Assembly (NCBI GenBank): GCA_037576215.1
Contig: JBANDB010000018.1
Coordinates: 1,488,001 to 1,552,000, forward strand
Source of the DNA: Armillaria gallica
Lineage: Eukaryota > Basidiomycota > Agaricomycetes > Agaricales > Physalacriaceae
Direction of reading: 5' to 3'
DNA length: 64,000 bases
Below are positions 13,001-25,378 of this stretch, piece after piece (position 1 is the stretch's first letter; each line of letters starts with the position of its first letter). The position numbers and the translations under genes are program-made. The notes below the pieces were generated by a model. It worked only from the letters and a program-made list of their open reading frames with translations, did no database searches and had not been told where the DNA came from.

Positions 13001-13075
13001 GAGGGAGATCATAGCCCCAAAGATGAATACGAGAATAATAACGTCGGTGGACCCCCAGTCGCTCATCATTGGTGA
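10047..13075 (+). pseudogene. Decayed adaptor-domain (MLKL-NTD-like) NLR-type gene
   Basis: The first three exons read well: 10047..10229, 10287..10441, and 10494 onward, with 57- and 52-nt introns. They encode a helical bundle with SASIELVKGAVAVGEMLPV, NKEDVQVLARDITEVV and IERGNLGLWKDIHKF segments, the N-terminal adaptor domain common in Agaricomycete STAND/NLR proteins. After about 10,660 the frame shifts, and at least three in-frame TAG codons appear where CAG would fit: the stop following DGDLI, the stop following SGSAGL (directly before a GTGAGT donor) and the stop following VERFC near 11,723. A long coding-like stretch, 11,781-12,344, and more at 12,449-13,075 encode an unrecognised C-terminal region. 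No P-loop was found, so the effector/NTPase part is missing or unrecognisable. Could instead be a real gene with unusual splicing, but several stops make that less likely. Confidence 0.55.
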
Positions 13076-13658
13076 GTGGCCGCGATATCTTCAGGAAACT
13101 CGTGTCTTGACACCATGACTCGGAAGACATAAGCCTGTCCGGGCGGTCCTTAATCAGTAAAATCTCTCCATGCTGCTATGTCGTCATCAGCGGTATTCTT
13201 GTGCTTCTGTTCGCATCGATGCTTCTTAGAACGGTCCTGACCATTGTATTTCTTGTTTACATCTCTTCACTCCGTAGATATCCCTCCTGAAACAGATATT
13301 TATCGTACCTTCCTTTAAATTTCTCCGATTGCGAGGGTTTCATAGTCTGTCTTCCTCGAACTACATGATATGATTTACGTCACTTTCAGATCGAGTCAAG
13401 AATGGTTACTACCTTTGTTCGGGATGCATCATTCTCATAGATTACAATCGTGTCGCTGCCAATCCCCACTCGACATAGCGCTCAAAGTACGTCATTCCAC
13501 CTAGACAAGCCTACGTAGATAAACGTGATGAGGTGTAGAAAATAAGAAGATCATGAAGACTCACCCTATACCAACGTTGTGGCGAGTCGATGCATGGGAG
13601 TTCGCTCTGTGCTATACCAAGCTTCGTATGGCAGCGCTACATCGAAGAAAGTTCAAAG

Positions 13659-15862
13659 TTATGCAGAATTATGCAGGCGAGAAAAGCATACATGTGGGAC
13701 AATTTTATGGATACGCCGACGTTGGAGTCCAGCCTTGCGGGCGATCACCGCTTCCCTCTCGTCCCTCAAGTACTCCTCGAAAGGATGAGACGTATCATGG
13801 AACATATTTAAATTGTTCATGACGTTCATCATCTTTCCGGGAGAAATGTTTGGAGATAATCCCTGGCGGAAGGTCAGAAGGCGAATACAGATGAAATCGA
13901 TGCGTACTGCATAAATACAGGAGGCCATCCTCTTCAACGCACCACTAGCATCTGATGAAGGAGACGTGGCATTTCCGGATGCTTTCCAAGTCGTCCAGTT
14001 CATGAAGAGGCCGACGATAGCAGAGTAGTGGTTGTATTTGTTCAGAAAAGGGCCCCAGTCAGATAGAACGGACATGCCGACGTAATTCTTGTCCACAATA
14101 TTTGACACCTCGATACGGTCGAAGATTTGTGGCAATGATGCGTTGCTTTTCAAAGTTCGCTGAAGCATTCTAGCATCCTGATCAAAGGAATAGATCTGTA
14201 TCTTGAATCGTCGAAGCCGGTTGGAAAATTCAACGAGTTGGTCTTTGATGTAGAAGAACAGACAACCGATCAAATCGTCTTCCGTCGTACCATGATCCTT
14301 TCCAGCTTTGAATATTTCGTCGATGCTGAAACGAGTATAAGCGAAAATACTTGTGAAAGATTGTACTGCTTACTCCCATCCTTCGAATGGATTGGCGCTA
14401 TCGTCAAGCATGAGGCGGCCATCATAAAAAAGCCATTTGTTCGGGATGGCCATGTGGGCGTCGGTGGCTCCGAAGGGTAAGACAAGTCCAAACGACCGCC
14501 ACCGTTCAAACGCGACCCTATGAGAAGGTGAAATGGCCTCATAATATCGATCGCGGTAATCCGCTCTTTCCGGGGCGTTCATTATATTGTTCAAAGCGGT
14601 ATTGGCGAAAGTGGGATCCAAAGGCGAACGGAGCTGATAGAGGAGAAAATTGACAGTATCGGAAGAGAGAGTGGTATACATAGTAGTGGAAGGCGTCAGT
14701 TGAGCAGGCGTCCCATTTAGATTGGTAAAGGCATCGGACTCGCAGATATGTGGAAGGATGCGGCTCTGGTAAGACAGAGGTTGAAAAACAGAGTACCAGA
14801 GATGGAGAGCGTGCTCAGCTCCTTCCTCCTACAGCAATGAATTAGTGGATGATGTTTAGGAGAGACCATGATCCTCACAACGTCTGAGATGATACCAAGA
14901 ATAGAGAGGATCATAAGGTTACGGCAGACGACCATAGGATTGCGGTCATTAAGAACGATTTTGATTGAACCTGAATAGCCCTCTGGTAGTTCATTGATGG
15001 TCCTGACAACGTTTCGGAGATCCCCCGAAGCTATGGTTGCGAATTAGATACAGCGGCGGAAATGAATTAAGCTAAAGACGAGCCTATGAATGCCATTGAT
15101 AGATCTATGTTCCTTATATTTTCCGTCCCTTCGTTGTGCTTTGCGTTGATAACGTCGATCGCCTGTATGTTTCCCCACCTGATTCGCTAGAGTCAGTATT
15201 TCTCCAGCGGGATACCGTAGAGAATAACTCGCAAAACAACGCCCATTCCAAACGTAAACTGCATTGAAAGCTCACTAGGAGGTACGTTGTCACCGGTAAT
15301 GAACGATGGCATCCTGTTCTCTTTGATCCAAGCCGGCGACCATGAAGCCGATTTCAAAGGGTTTTTACAATCTATAATGTGATAAGCTCTTTGCCTTGAT
15401 AGATTTCAGGACGGTACCTTTCTTGTGAAATTTCCAGTGCGCCAACTGGCACTCTTTCGAGCAATATCGAAGAAGGAAGCATCCGGAACAGGTCGACGTT
15501 CCATCTCTGGGGCAAAATTGGGACTTGGAGGCGACCTGATTTGCGCAGCCAAGACGACTCAAAGGAGGTGGCATCTGTGTCCCGAACGCCAAACGACTTC
15601 GATTGCATAGCGCCTTTGCCACGCCGAACATCTCGTCTTGGAGCCCATGGCGCGCGATCAGGCCTTCGAAAGCCTTCCAGTCAATCATATCCTCTATGTT
15701 TGTGCTGCTATTGGGGGTACCAGGGGACGCGTACAACTGAATCATAGATCCCAGTGACTCGCCTTCGAGATTTTCCAAGGATGACAACAGCGCCGATTTC
15801 TTATCGTCCTTTGTGGAAAGCTTGGAGAACGACTTTTCGAGATTGTCAATGAGGGTCTGCAT
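13659..15862 (-). CDS. MYND zinc finger protein with DUF4470 domain
   Basis: Proposed complement(join(13659..13862, 13908..14325, 14374..14828, 14879..15030, 15084..15186, 15286..15371, 15418..15862)), 620 aa. The MYND finger lies at about residues 105-150 (CSGC, then LLRYCSKECQLAHW, then HKKDC); its last cysteine is created by splicing out 15372-15417. A WSPAWIKENRMPSF linker follows, then WGNIQAIDV, HNEGTENI and SGDLRNVVRTI, the DUF4470 signature, then a long helical C-terminal part. Such proteins probably act through protein contacts made by the MYND finger. Six introns of 45-99 nt all close in phase. One of them (15031-15083) needs a GC donor. Upstream, 15,900-16,100 holds more coding-like peptide in broken frames, so the true N-terminus may differ. 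Confidence 0.78.
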
Positions 15863-17327
15863 GCTGGTCGATGCGAGGAGATGATGGGCATCGATACAAG
15901 GCTTTTATGGTGGCCCACACGTTGTCATATTGGCTCCGGGATGTCAGGCATATCGTCATAACCCTGAAAATAGGCGCCCAAGGATCGCTTCTTTGTTGAA
16001 ATCGGGGAGCCCCATGGCACAAAGTGCTGCTGGAAACAGTAGCGAATATTCTCTGGGTGAGGGTACGGTCTTGAGATCGAACATATCCATTTGGCCTGAA
16101 AGAAAATAAAGGGCTAGAGCCATGAGCAAAAGTGACATACCATGAGAATAATACATACATAGTATTGGCCGTCGTGATGATCACCAGGCGAACGATCTAT
16201 AGTGCCTATAAGTTAATCAATACACCCATGATGTCCTTGGGCGATGCGTTGAAGTCGCTTTTTTGGCTTGCATGTTATTCGAGTGACTCGTTTCTCGTAA
16301 GCGCCGCCAATATCCAGATTTCTATCTCCGTTGGTCGAAAGTGAAGTCGGAAACCTTAGGGTACCTAGCTTGCGAGCTGCAATATATGCATAGCTCCGGA
16401 ACAGCTGGTAGTATCTAATGTAAATTTCTTTTGTGCTGGAAATTATAGACGCAATCTATTCATCTGCTCAAAGTCAGAGGGAAACCTTGTGAGGGAATGT
16501 TGATTCCCCTACATTAGATCGCAAAGAACGCACGGAGTCTTTCAGTGCATATTACATACTTATGTAGGATGCAACCATCCACAAACACATCCGACCTGGT
16601 AACATATTATCCATCACTATATTCGGAATATTTGAAGCTACTAACGCACCGGATGATGATTCTGAACCCTAAATCTATTCCAGTAATCATACGTCGAGCG
16701 CCAAGTTTGACAGTGAGTTGAGTGAGCGTCTTCGATCCTTTAGCAGCGAAATATATCTCCGTATAATCTTGATTGTTTAAACGAACCTTGGCATGGAATC
16801 GTCCCCTGGTAGTTATTGATCAAACAGTGAACATCAGCAGGCTGCAGAAAGGAGAAAAGGCCAAGAGGATTCAGGAACGCAATCCGTTACGTAAGGCTCA
16901 CCACCGAATCAAACTCCGCGGCTTTGATCAGCCACAGACGCGTCAACGGACGTCACTGGAGCCAATTTGCCAGTGCTGTCTTTGCTTTCCCTCCTGACCT
17001 CGACTCGGCTGGATTTAATAAGGCTCCTAGGGTCATCGATGTTTAGTAAAATTTGGGTAATTTCTCGCTCTTCTTAAATCATCCTGAAAAATCAACACTG
17101 TCACTAGCCTTTGTTTCCTCAAGCAGGAAAATTGTCGCGAAGGTGTAAAGAGTCTCAAGGGATTAAAATCGATTCACGGAGAACCGGGAGCCTCGCTAAA
17201 ATCGTTCGGATGAGATGATTACCACGGGGGAAAGTATGTCCCGGTCCCTCTCTTCAATGTCTGAATGCTAATATCAATTTTAGAGAAATCGTGGGATACG
17301 AACTTTGTCATAAAGGGAGGGAAAACA
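15863..17327. other. Spacer with possible lost N-terminal exons
   Basis: Minus-strand sequence 15,900-16,100 encodes peptide such as MFDLKTVPSPREYSLLFPA and then YFQGYDDMPDIPE in another frame. It resembles an upstream exon of the MYND-DUF4470 gene but is broken by a frame change and a TGA. From 16,200 to 17,320 nothing was recognised. Confidence 0.35.
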
Positions 17328-18151
17328 TCATTTGACCGTCGCTGGATCTCTGTCTTGTCTGGCATAAGGACGACTTTCGTCTATCTCATGCTCTCTTTCC
17401 TCGCCACCTCTAGCCAAACGAACGTCGCCTACCAAATACCGACGTTGATAATACCTCTCTCTCTCCATTCGGGTGCTGTCATGCCAAGGTTGCGATTGGT
17501 AGTTCTGAAATTGTCCTCTTGCCTGGTCCTGTTCTTCTGTGGACGATGCACCCGGCAAGGTGTGGCTTTGAGGGTACGGATTCGCGGTTGGCGAGTCATT
17601 GCGAGAGGAAGATGACTGAGATGGGACAGGATTTGTATGGCTTCGGTAGTGTCGGAGCATGTTCGACTTGACGTTGAACTCTTTGCCGCATCCGGGAAAT
17701 GAGCATCGGTATGCTTCGTATCGTTTTAATACCAGGATATAGGAAAGGCTGATGGACTCACGCGTAGCACCGGTATGGGTGTTGCGATGGATATTCAAGC
17801 TACTGGGACGGCGGAATCGTTTGTTGCAGGTCGTGCAGATATGCTTTTTACTCTCGTCATCGTCGTCGTCTGATGAGTGTAGGTGAGGAGGCGATAGAGA
17901 GGACCTGTGATATGAACGGTTCTCCTCAGGCGAGGGTTTGCGCAATGGCTGAGGAGGTACATATGGGTGAGCCGGAATGAGCGTTGGAGGTGCACTGCCT
18001 TTCAGGCGAACCTCCGGAGAGACACGTAGCATGTGCTCTGCAAGATACACGCCGCTAGCTAAGTATAGGATACTTCAGGAAGAGCAATATCGAGCTGACC
18101 TGGAAATAGTTCGTGGATACTGGGGAGAGAGGTTTTCGCGTTATCATCCAT
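17328..18151 (-). CDS. C2H2 zinc finger protein (two fingers)
   Basis: Proposed complement(join(17328..17713, 17762..18037, 18100..18151)), 237 aa. The start at 18151 gives MDDNAKTSLPSIHELFP, a common opening of fungal C2H2 factors. A 62-nt intron joins it to the proline-rich region. An acidic D-run precedes finger 1 (CTTC-x12-H-x3-H, about 85-104), a linker HTGATPY, and finger 2 (C-x4-C-x12-H-x3-H, with KEFNVKSNMLRHYRSH). The 48-nt intron 17714-17761 removes in-frame sequence between the fingers and restores the standard linker. The tail is Ser/Gln/Pro-rich and then highly charged. Likely a sequence-specific nuclear transcription factor; its targets cannot be told. Confidence 0.82.
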
Positions 18152-21100
18152 CGTAACTGGGCTCTGTGGTGGTAAGTCAGAGCAGCTTTGGGGTTATGTA
18201 CTAGTCTGTTCCCTCAGAGACTCGGCGGTTGTTCCTTTTACGGAACGATGGTCCGATGGAAAGCATATCGTTACACCGTGTGTGTGAGGAATCTTTCATC
18301 TGTCCGTTTTCATCAGTTCGAACTTTGTGTGACCATCATAAACTCATCTTTTTGCAGTGTCGCATTCTATAACGCACCTCTCACGACGATGCCACAATCA
18401 CGGCCTCGCAGTCTCCTGATTACTCTTCTCTGCCAGGGTATTACTTATGCGGCAACTCTCCCGCAAGAAGACCCTTGCTGATTTGCTGGTTGTAGATCCT
18501 GATACGCTGGCTGATACTGGGTCATTTCGATATGTATTGAGGCAATTTGTTGTTATCCGAGTTCTTTCATAGAAGGGGCGCATCAAGTCTGGCAATCTCG
18601 CTGCAAGGAGGCTCTGTATCTACCTCGCATGGCCGAGAGTTTCTTCCATCATTCGGAAAGATGTCCGCGCCGTCTGCCGGGGTTTCCCGCAGCATGGTAC
18701 TTCACCGTTGCTGTCACGGCATGTATATGAGGTTACGACTCACGGAACTTGAGATAAAACTGGAATTCAAAGTCAATAGAAAGCAATGTGATATGCCGAT
18801 TATGTCTACAGTCGTATCATGTACTCCCCGAGTCTATGCTGCAAATTAAGTTGAACGCTTCCAGCGACTAGCTACTTATGATACGTATGATCGGTATCCT
18901 CCGCCGGTGGACTTGTTAATTATACCTCCGGGCAGCGTGTTTGCCTCTGCGTGGAGCGCCGGCATCGTCTGATTCTCAAGGTATCCGTTTCATCTTGACC
19001 GAAAGTGAGGCCTAGCGCTCGGAAATCCGCCGGATTGGCCATTTCTGGGGGATACAGTAGAACATCACGAAAAGACCATGAGGTCCTCGTGTAGCTATGA
19101 ACCCTGCGTTTAGTTTCGCCATCTTCCAGACAGGATGATATCAACAATGGAGCCCATCTGAAGGAGAAAATGTGTATTATGTAGAATAAAAGTGCCTAGT
19201 GCATTTTGAGTGCATTGTACGGGAGTTTCCCGGTTGTCGACCGAGGGAAACTAATTTGATATAGAGCAGCGGAACAAAGGGCAAATCAGGTTACATAAGT
19301 ACGTAACCGATTTTTGTTTTGATCCTGAACGCTGATGATCTCGCCCCGTTGTAACCGATGATGGTTGACGGGATATGCGAAGACAATGATCAGTGCAGGT
19401 ACAAAGCAACTACGCCGTAGGCTGTTCCCGGAAAACGACAGGCGCCATCTGGCTAGGCGCTCGTGTGTGATCATCGCCGATGCCAAGCGGGTTAAGTCTC
19501 CTACTACTATTTTCAATTATGGTATTCCAATGTAGTTCAGCCTGACGGTATTTATGCTCTTGGATTGTTTCACAGCTTCTCATTGACTGTGTTTCTTCCT
19601 ATCAGGTTTCCAAAGAGGAAAATTCATTCCCGGTACCGGGATCAAAGGCACCAACTTTTTAATGGCGGCATACACGCTGAACGATGTCCCCGTGTGTTCA
19701 ATTTGGTTATCTCAGTTTCATTCCGCTTGTTGGGCGTGACAGGATTGATGCGCAGATCAAATTCCGCAGTAAAGGAGGCGGTTTGGTAAGTTCCTGAATA
19801 CACCCTAGGCGAATGACTTCGGTACCGTTATGTTCAGTCAATCAGTCATTGGCTTAATGGTTCATTTTGAGGAATTTCCTTCGTCTTAAAATATGTGGTG
19901 GCGTGAGTCGAAGAGGATCATAAGTTTTGTGCTCCACTGACGCATGGAGCGAAGGTTACCGTACGATTAGAGAAACTTAGGGCTGAGAGTCTAGCCTGTT
20001 CATGGAGATGCCGAATAGGATATTGACTACGTTTGGGTACATTCAGGTACGTCATAGCATTTTTTGGCCCATATTCCAGAGTCCATATCCTTGCAAAGCG
20101 GATCGAAACGTCTTTTCCGTGTCGCGTTAGTGCATATGTCAGTCGTTCCTATAAGACAGCACCCGCTCTCGTCTAGCGAAGTCGAGATTAATATCACCAC
20201 CGGCGTCACAGAAGAACCACGCGAATACCCTTGCACTTGTCAATAGGATCGCGTGATGCCGCCATACCCTACTAACCGTGACAGGATACAAAGACTTATG
20301 GGGAGACCGCATTGGCGAGCCTATCTTATGCTTGTAGCTGCGGGAAAGTCCCGGAAGTATGGCTCTGGTATCCAGCTGTTTTTATCTATGGGAACTTCGA
20401 TCAAGTTCACAGATGACTACGGTAATGATTGCCACCTATGCCGCTGAAATCCTCTTTGTTACGGGAGAGACAAGACTCTATTTCACTGTTGACGGCTCGG
20501 GGTACTTGCCGTCCTGGAAACTGAACATCTCACCACCGATGTACGTATCGGTAACCAAGGTATGATCGAGCATCAACCTCTGTCTGGTGCCCCCCATACC
20601 ATGTGCCAACTACGCGACGGGTTGAGGGTTCGGCTCTCTCACCAGGATCGATTGAATGCGTGCCCTACCCAGACTCAGCTTCAGGTATCCATGCTTTAAC
20701 GTTAGATGAACGTGACGCACTCAACCCCACATTGTAGTCATATGCACGGAGAACGACTCATAGGCATTGCATGCGGCAGGTTCTTATTAAAGGCAAATGT
20801 CGATGCATGTTTACTAACCCCTCAGGTTCGAAGATGATAAGCCCGTCCAAACAGCATATGTCATCTGGATAAACGGCGGTTGACATCTTCTTTCCGCATG
20901 CGTCATTAAATGATTGAACAGACAACCCTTTGCGAAGGTGTGCTTGTGTCCTATAAACTTCAACACGGGCGCTGCTGCTCTGGAGGATAATTCAAGAATT
21001 ATTACTCCGATACGCCAAGTCCGTGTTTAGTCTGAGACTCCTCTACAAAGTCGTATTTTTGGAGCATCGTATGCCGTCTGTTCAACCCATAATTGCAAGT

Positions 21101-24100
21101 GAGGGCCCAGGGGAAATGCCGAACGGTAAGAGGTTCGCCGCTGATTCTCCCACAAATGTTAATTCACGAATAATAGCTTTGTTCGACGGCCTCTACATGA
21201 CCCATAAGACCGGAGAGTAGGATCATTAAACAGGACTGATCGATATCAGGGACGTAGTTGACATGACAGTGCTATCTCACACTTATGGTTCCTCGCTTAT
21301 CCCCACAAGAACAGCCTGTACCTCGATATCACGCCGGGGGGGTCTGACAGCCTGAATGAAGCGCAAGATTTACCTACTGCTAGAGTCTCCATTGTCCGAT
21401 GTTCTTCCTCATGCCGAAATTAAAGTCTGGATCTCGTACAAACTTGAAGGAAGCTACTCGTGAGTATTTTTTCTTGGAATAAGGTCTCGACGATTTTTGA
21501 ACTGGTTGGATCAACATGTTCCTAAATACTCTGGTTCACACCTTGGAGTCCCATCACACAGCCACGATTGGGGTAGGGTCAAGGTAGGGTTCGCATAGAA
21601 TCAGCCGCTGCGGTGGATACTCAATTCTATACCTGACGTTCGTTCTATCACTGTCGTGATGTTATCACATCGTTAATGATGACTCATGTGCAACCCTTGG
21701 ACATGTCTCTGACCATGCGCATCTACAAAGATCCATCAGGTTCCTTTCACAAGGTCTCAACGGGTGTTTTTCTGTCTGTATGTCCTGCATCCACATCGAT
21801 GACTTATTGTCGTCATTCCATGTTCTTGATTCTAAGGGCTGGTGAGTACAATCCATGTCATCTTGCTTTTATCTCACGAAATTATTCTCCGGTAGATCCA
21901 CTCGCACGAAAGAATATTCGCACCATCCTGAATGTTACAATGGCTGCAGCGAATGGAAAGGGCCACCTCAGGGGGCATCTTAAAGCGGTTACCTCGTAAC
22001 ACCCATCGTATGCCAGGCACGTCCGGAATTGTGCAGGAATTATTATTGAATCGAGAGCCACCACTACCGATAACCGTTGGTGTGTAATTCTTTATATGTA
22101 CTCTTTCGCTTCCTGACTCATTCTCATAAATGTGTTTGAAGCTTCGCCCACTTGACATAGGATATCATACAAGTTGGACGCCTAAGCTGTATGAGTGGAT
22201 GATCACGAATATCCATCCCATTCCTCGGTTCCGTATTCCCGACGCGCTCAGGTACGTCGAGTACATGTAATGAAAGCAATACTGAAGCAACTCCGTTACA
22301 GACATGGGGCCGATGTGGTCTTTGATCCCTCCGAATTCCCTAGAACAGTATGGTGGTTGCATTCTGAAAATCCATTTCGTTTCGCTACAAATACAGGGCT
22401 GTATTTGCTCATATCGGCACATAGTTCACCTGCGCGGCTACCACGACCGCCACAATTAGCCTCAAACCATGAAAAGCTCTCAAAGAACACTTACAGCTCC
22501 TGACGCGAGCTGCAAACCTCCGTTTCGACAATCCAGCCTTTGGAGCGTTCGGGAAATATAATTAGTATCTTGCTTGCTTTCCTGTGTCTGAATCCTCTGC
22601 AGATTCTATTTGTACAAGGGCGTTCTTCTCCGTTGTACTGCATCTGGTCGTTGAACGTTATCAACAGTGAGCATCTATTATCTTCGTCTTGGATATAACG
22701 GAAACTAACCCTCGTAGGGTCATTGGTGGTGGCTGCAAGCATGACAACATTCAGCTTTACGTCCGTCATGAAGGCATTTAGCATATTCCACCTCTCGCTC
22801 GTCTTTTTCGTAAGCCAAGAACCAGCAGCTTCCCCGTGGCGAGCGAGTTCCTGCAGTATCTACGACGGTGGTCCTCCACTTGTTATGCCCGAAGCCTCCT
22901 ATACCTTCTACCGCCTTCCGTCTGCGCCGCATTGGTGCCGCACTGTTCATATTGCACGCTCTTCTCCTCGTGGGGATAGCCGACAAGTGGGAGCAGCGAT
23001 CTGCGCCACCTCGGCGTTTCTCGAATCGATCGACAATGGATCGTGTTCAAACTAGAGGACCGTGACTTGAAAATCTCCCTTAAAAAGAAAGTCTGAAACT
23101 ACACTTATCTGCGTCAGATATTCTTTCGGCTGACATCCCCTGCTAGGTTATAGGCATTGGATATAATTGTCTAACAATGATGGTAAGCATGGGTCGAACA
23201 GATATGGGTTTGATCCTACCGGCCGGAACTCTACATCGATAGTCATGTCCTTGAGGGTACTCGACTTTCATCAAACGCCGAAATCGAACACATTCGCGGC
23301 TGCTTTCCACTTTTCTAAACATTCCTACGGGGGTTTAAGTCTACCTCCCGAGTTGCAATCTTTCATTTTCTTCATCGTCGACTTTTTTGTGATATCATTC
23401 ATGCACACGTTCCGGACGCCTCAGACTTCCTGATTATCGGTCTAGGAAATCCAAGTCTAGTACGATCCTTGTATGCCTGAGAGCTCTGAACCCGTGCATA
23501 TTTCATTTGAACAGATGTGGTTTCCGTTGAGCAAACGCCCTTCGATGTGTATGGCATGAGAAGATAAAGAAGGTTTGGGAGAATGACAAGAATACATACC
23601 CTGTAATCGAACTTGGAGAAGGCTCGGGCAATTTGAAACACCGAGACGTACCGATTCTGGGTATAAGGGTACCAAAATGGCGCCTTGTACAATTAGTCCA
23701 GTTAATAGCGCGCGTTCGTTCCACGAATGAGATCATGCGCCACTTCAGCCTGTGATCAACTATCAACAAAGTTCGTCAAAGCAATCACCCTGGTACCTGA
23801 TGATGTTCTGACACCATTATGGTGACATCGCTTCAGGCGGTATGGGTCCTCGAGGCTAATTATTCTTGATAGATTTCGCCACGGCCATCCGCGTTGATCG
23901 TGTCAGGGTAGGTTGGGGGGCATAGTGCCGTTAGCTCGTTCGGCAGTCGTAACTTGAAGAGTAATACGGGAAAAGTAACAGAACGCACACTTTTGCCGAC
24001 CGCCAGGCAAAGATTGACTGCTCTTGAAGCCGACGCTCGAAAGATCTCTGGCGTTCCATAGATTGACTGTGGTGAAAACCTGTTTCAGAACAGGAGGTTT

Positions 24101-25378
24101 TATACAGCGCTAGCCCTGAGGATAACGTACCGCATTTCCTTGTTAAATTTCCTGATAAGGTGACAATAAAACTGGGCGCTATGGTTATCGTAAGGAAAGG
24201 GCGCGACGGCAGGAGCGTGAGTATTGATGGTGACGGAATTGTAAAAGAATTCGGAGTAACCGGTCCGTAATCCCGTCTCTCGCGATAACAACACCATCTC
24301 TCCCTTTGACCAACAGCTCTAGATGTGCGAGTCTCGCCCCTGTAAAGGTTCTGTGTTGAACGACATGCTGATATATAGTGACAATGAAGATACTTATGTA
24401 TGTGACCTTAGCTGGCCTTACACAAAACTGGCTTGTCGCCTTTTGCGGTCCAAACCAGTAAGTATCAATGCTGGTGCGACCTAGCTCGACGCCAAGACCT
24501 TCTAGGGAGAAATGCGAAACTTTTTCTTCTTGGATAAAGGAACGCTCTAGGATTGTGAACATTATCGCTTGCCTTGCTCAAAATGTATTTGAATCAATCT
24601 TTCTTAGAGATTCTCGTGCCACATTCACATTCCTATTTAGTCGGTCTCAATTTAGGACCGATGTCTCTAATCTAGTCTAGGACTTGATCGAGGGGCGGAG
24701 GGGGGGGGGGGGGATGAGCGCTACTTGAAAATGTGTGATTGCCGAAGCCGGCATCATGGGCGCGCTCCCGCGATCGCCCAAAGTAGATAGATAAACCGAT
24801 CTCCTCTCCCATCCTCGATGTTTGAAAGCACTTAGTAGTCCCTCCCTTCTCATTATTTAATAATGTATGCCTTCACCGCTGATTCTAAAATTACACGTAC
24901 CACGCTCACTAATACCCACAATATTCCTTCTACTAAGTCACCAGAATGGATCGAGCATATTCTTCAAGGAGAAATGTTATATACCCGTCCATATGTGGTC
25001 CTAAATCATCAACATATGTCTCTGGGAGGACCGCGAGGACGTAGAGTAAGGGAGGGACGACGCCACGTCGTTGGTGAGAGCAGGTTCCGAATTTGGATTA
25101 CGCGCCCACGATGCCGGATATCGGCTATCACTTTGTTCAAGTACCGCTCATACCCCCCTTCCGCCCCTCGATCAGATTCCAGACTCTACATCCATTGAAC
25201 GACTTTTCTTCATACGGATCGTTGAGTCAGGTTTACGAGACTATCTCTAATCCTTAAACTCAATGATTATCAATCCCACCAGGAAAGATGCGAGGGTATC
25301 GATTCGTTGATCACTTTACCCACGAAATCAGGCCTTGAATTATACTCTAAAATATGTATCAGGCTCAATGTGGCAATC
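18152..25378. other. 7.2-kb gene-poor region
   Basis: No domain was recognised on either strand. Some frames are coding-like (plus strand 20,253-20,565 and 21,676-21,999; minus strand 24,185-24,562 with a hydrophobic profile) but all are short and interrupted. They may be relics of genes. No terminal repeats or target duplications were seen. Confidence 0.4.
24700..24713. repeat. Poly-G run (14 G)
   Basis: An uninterrupted run of 14 G, preceded by a G-rich stretch. Could form a G-quadruplex with its flank and is prone to length change or sequencing error. Confidence 0.9.

Noticed and set aside
24100..24562. Possible relic of a basidiomycete multi-pass membrane protein (DUF6533-like)
   Set aside because: Only an RDG motif and a hydrophobic stretch in different frames; too weak to name.
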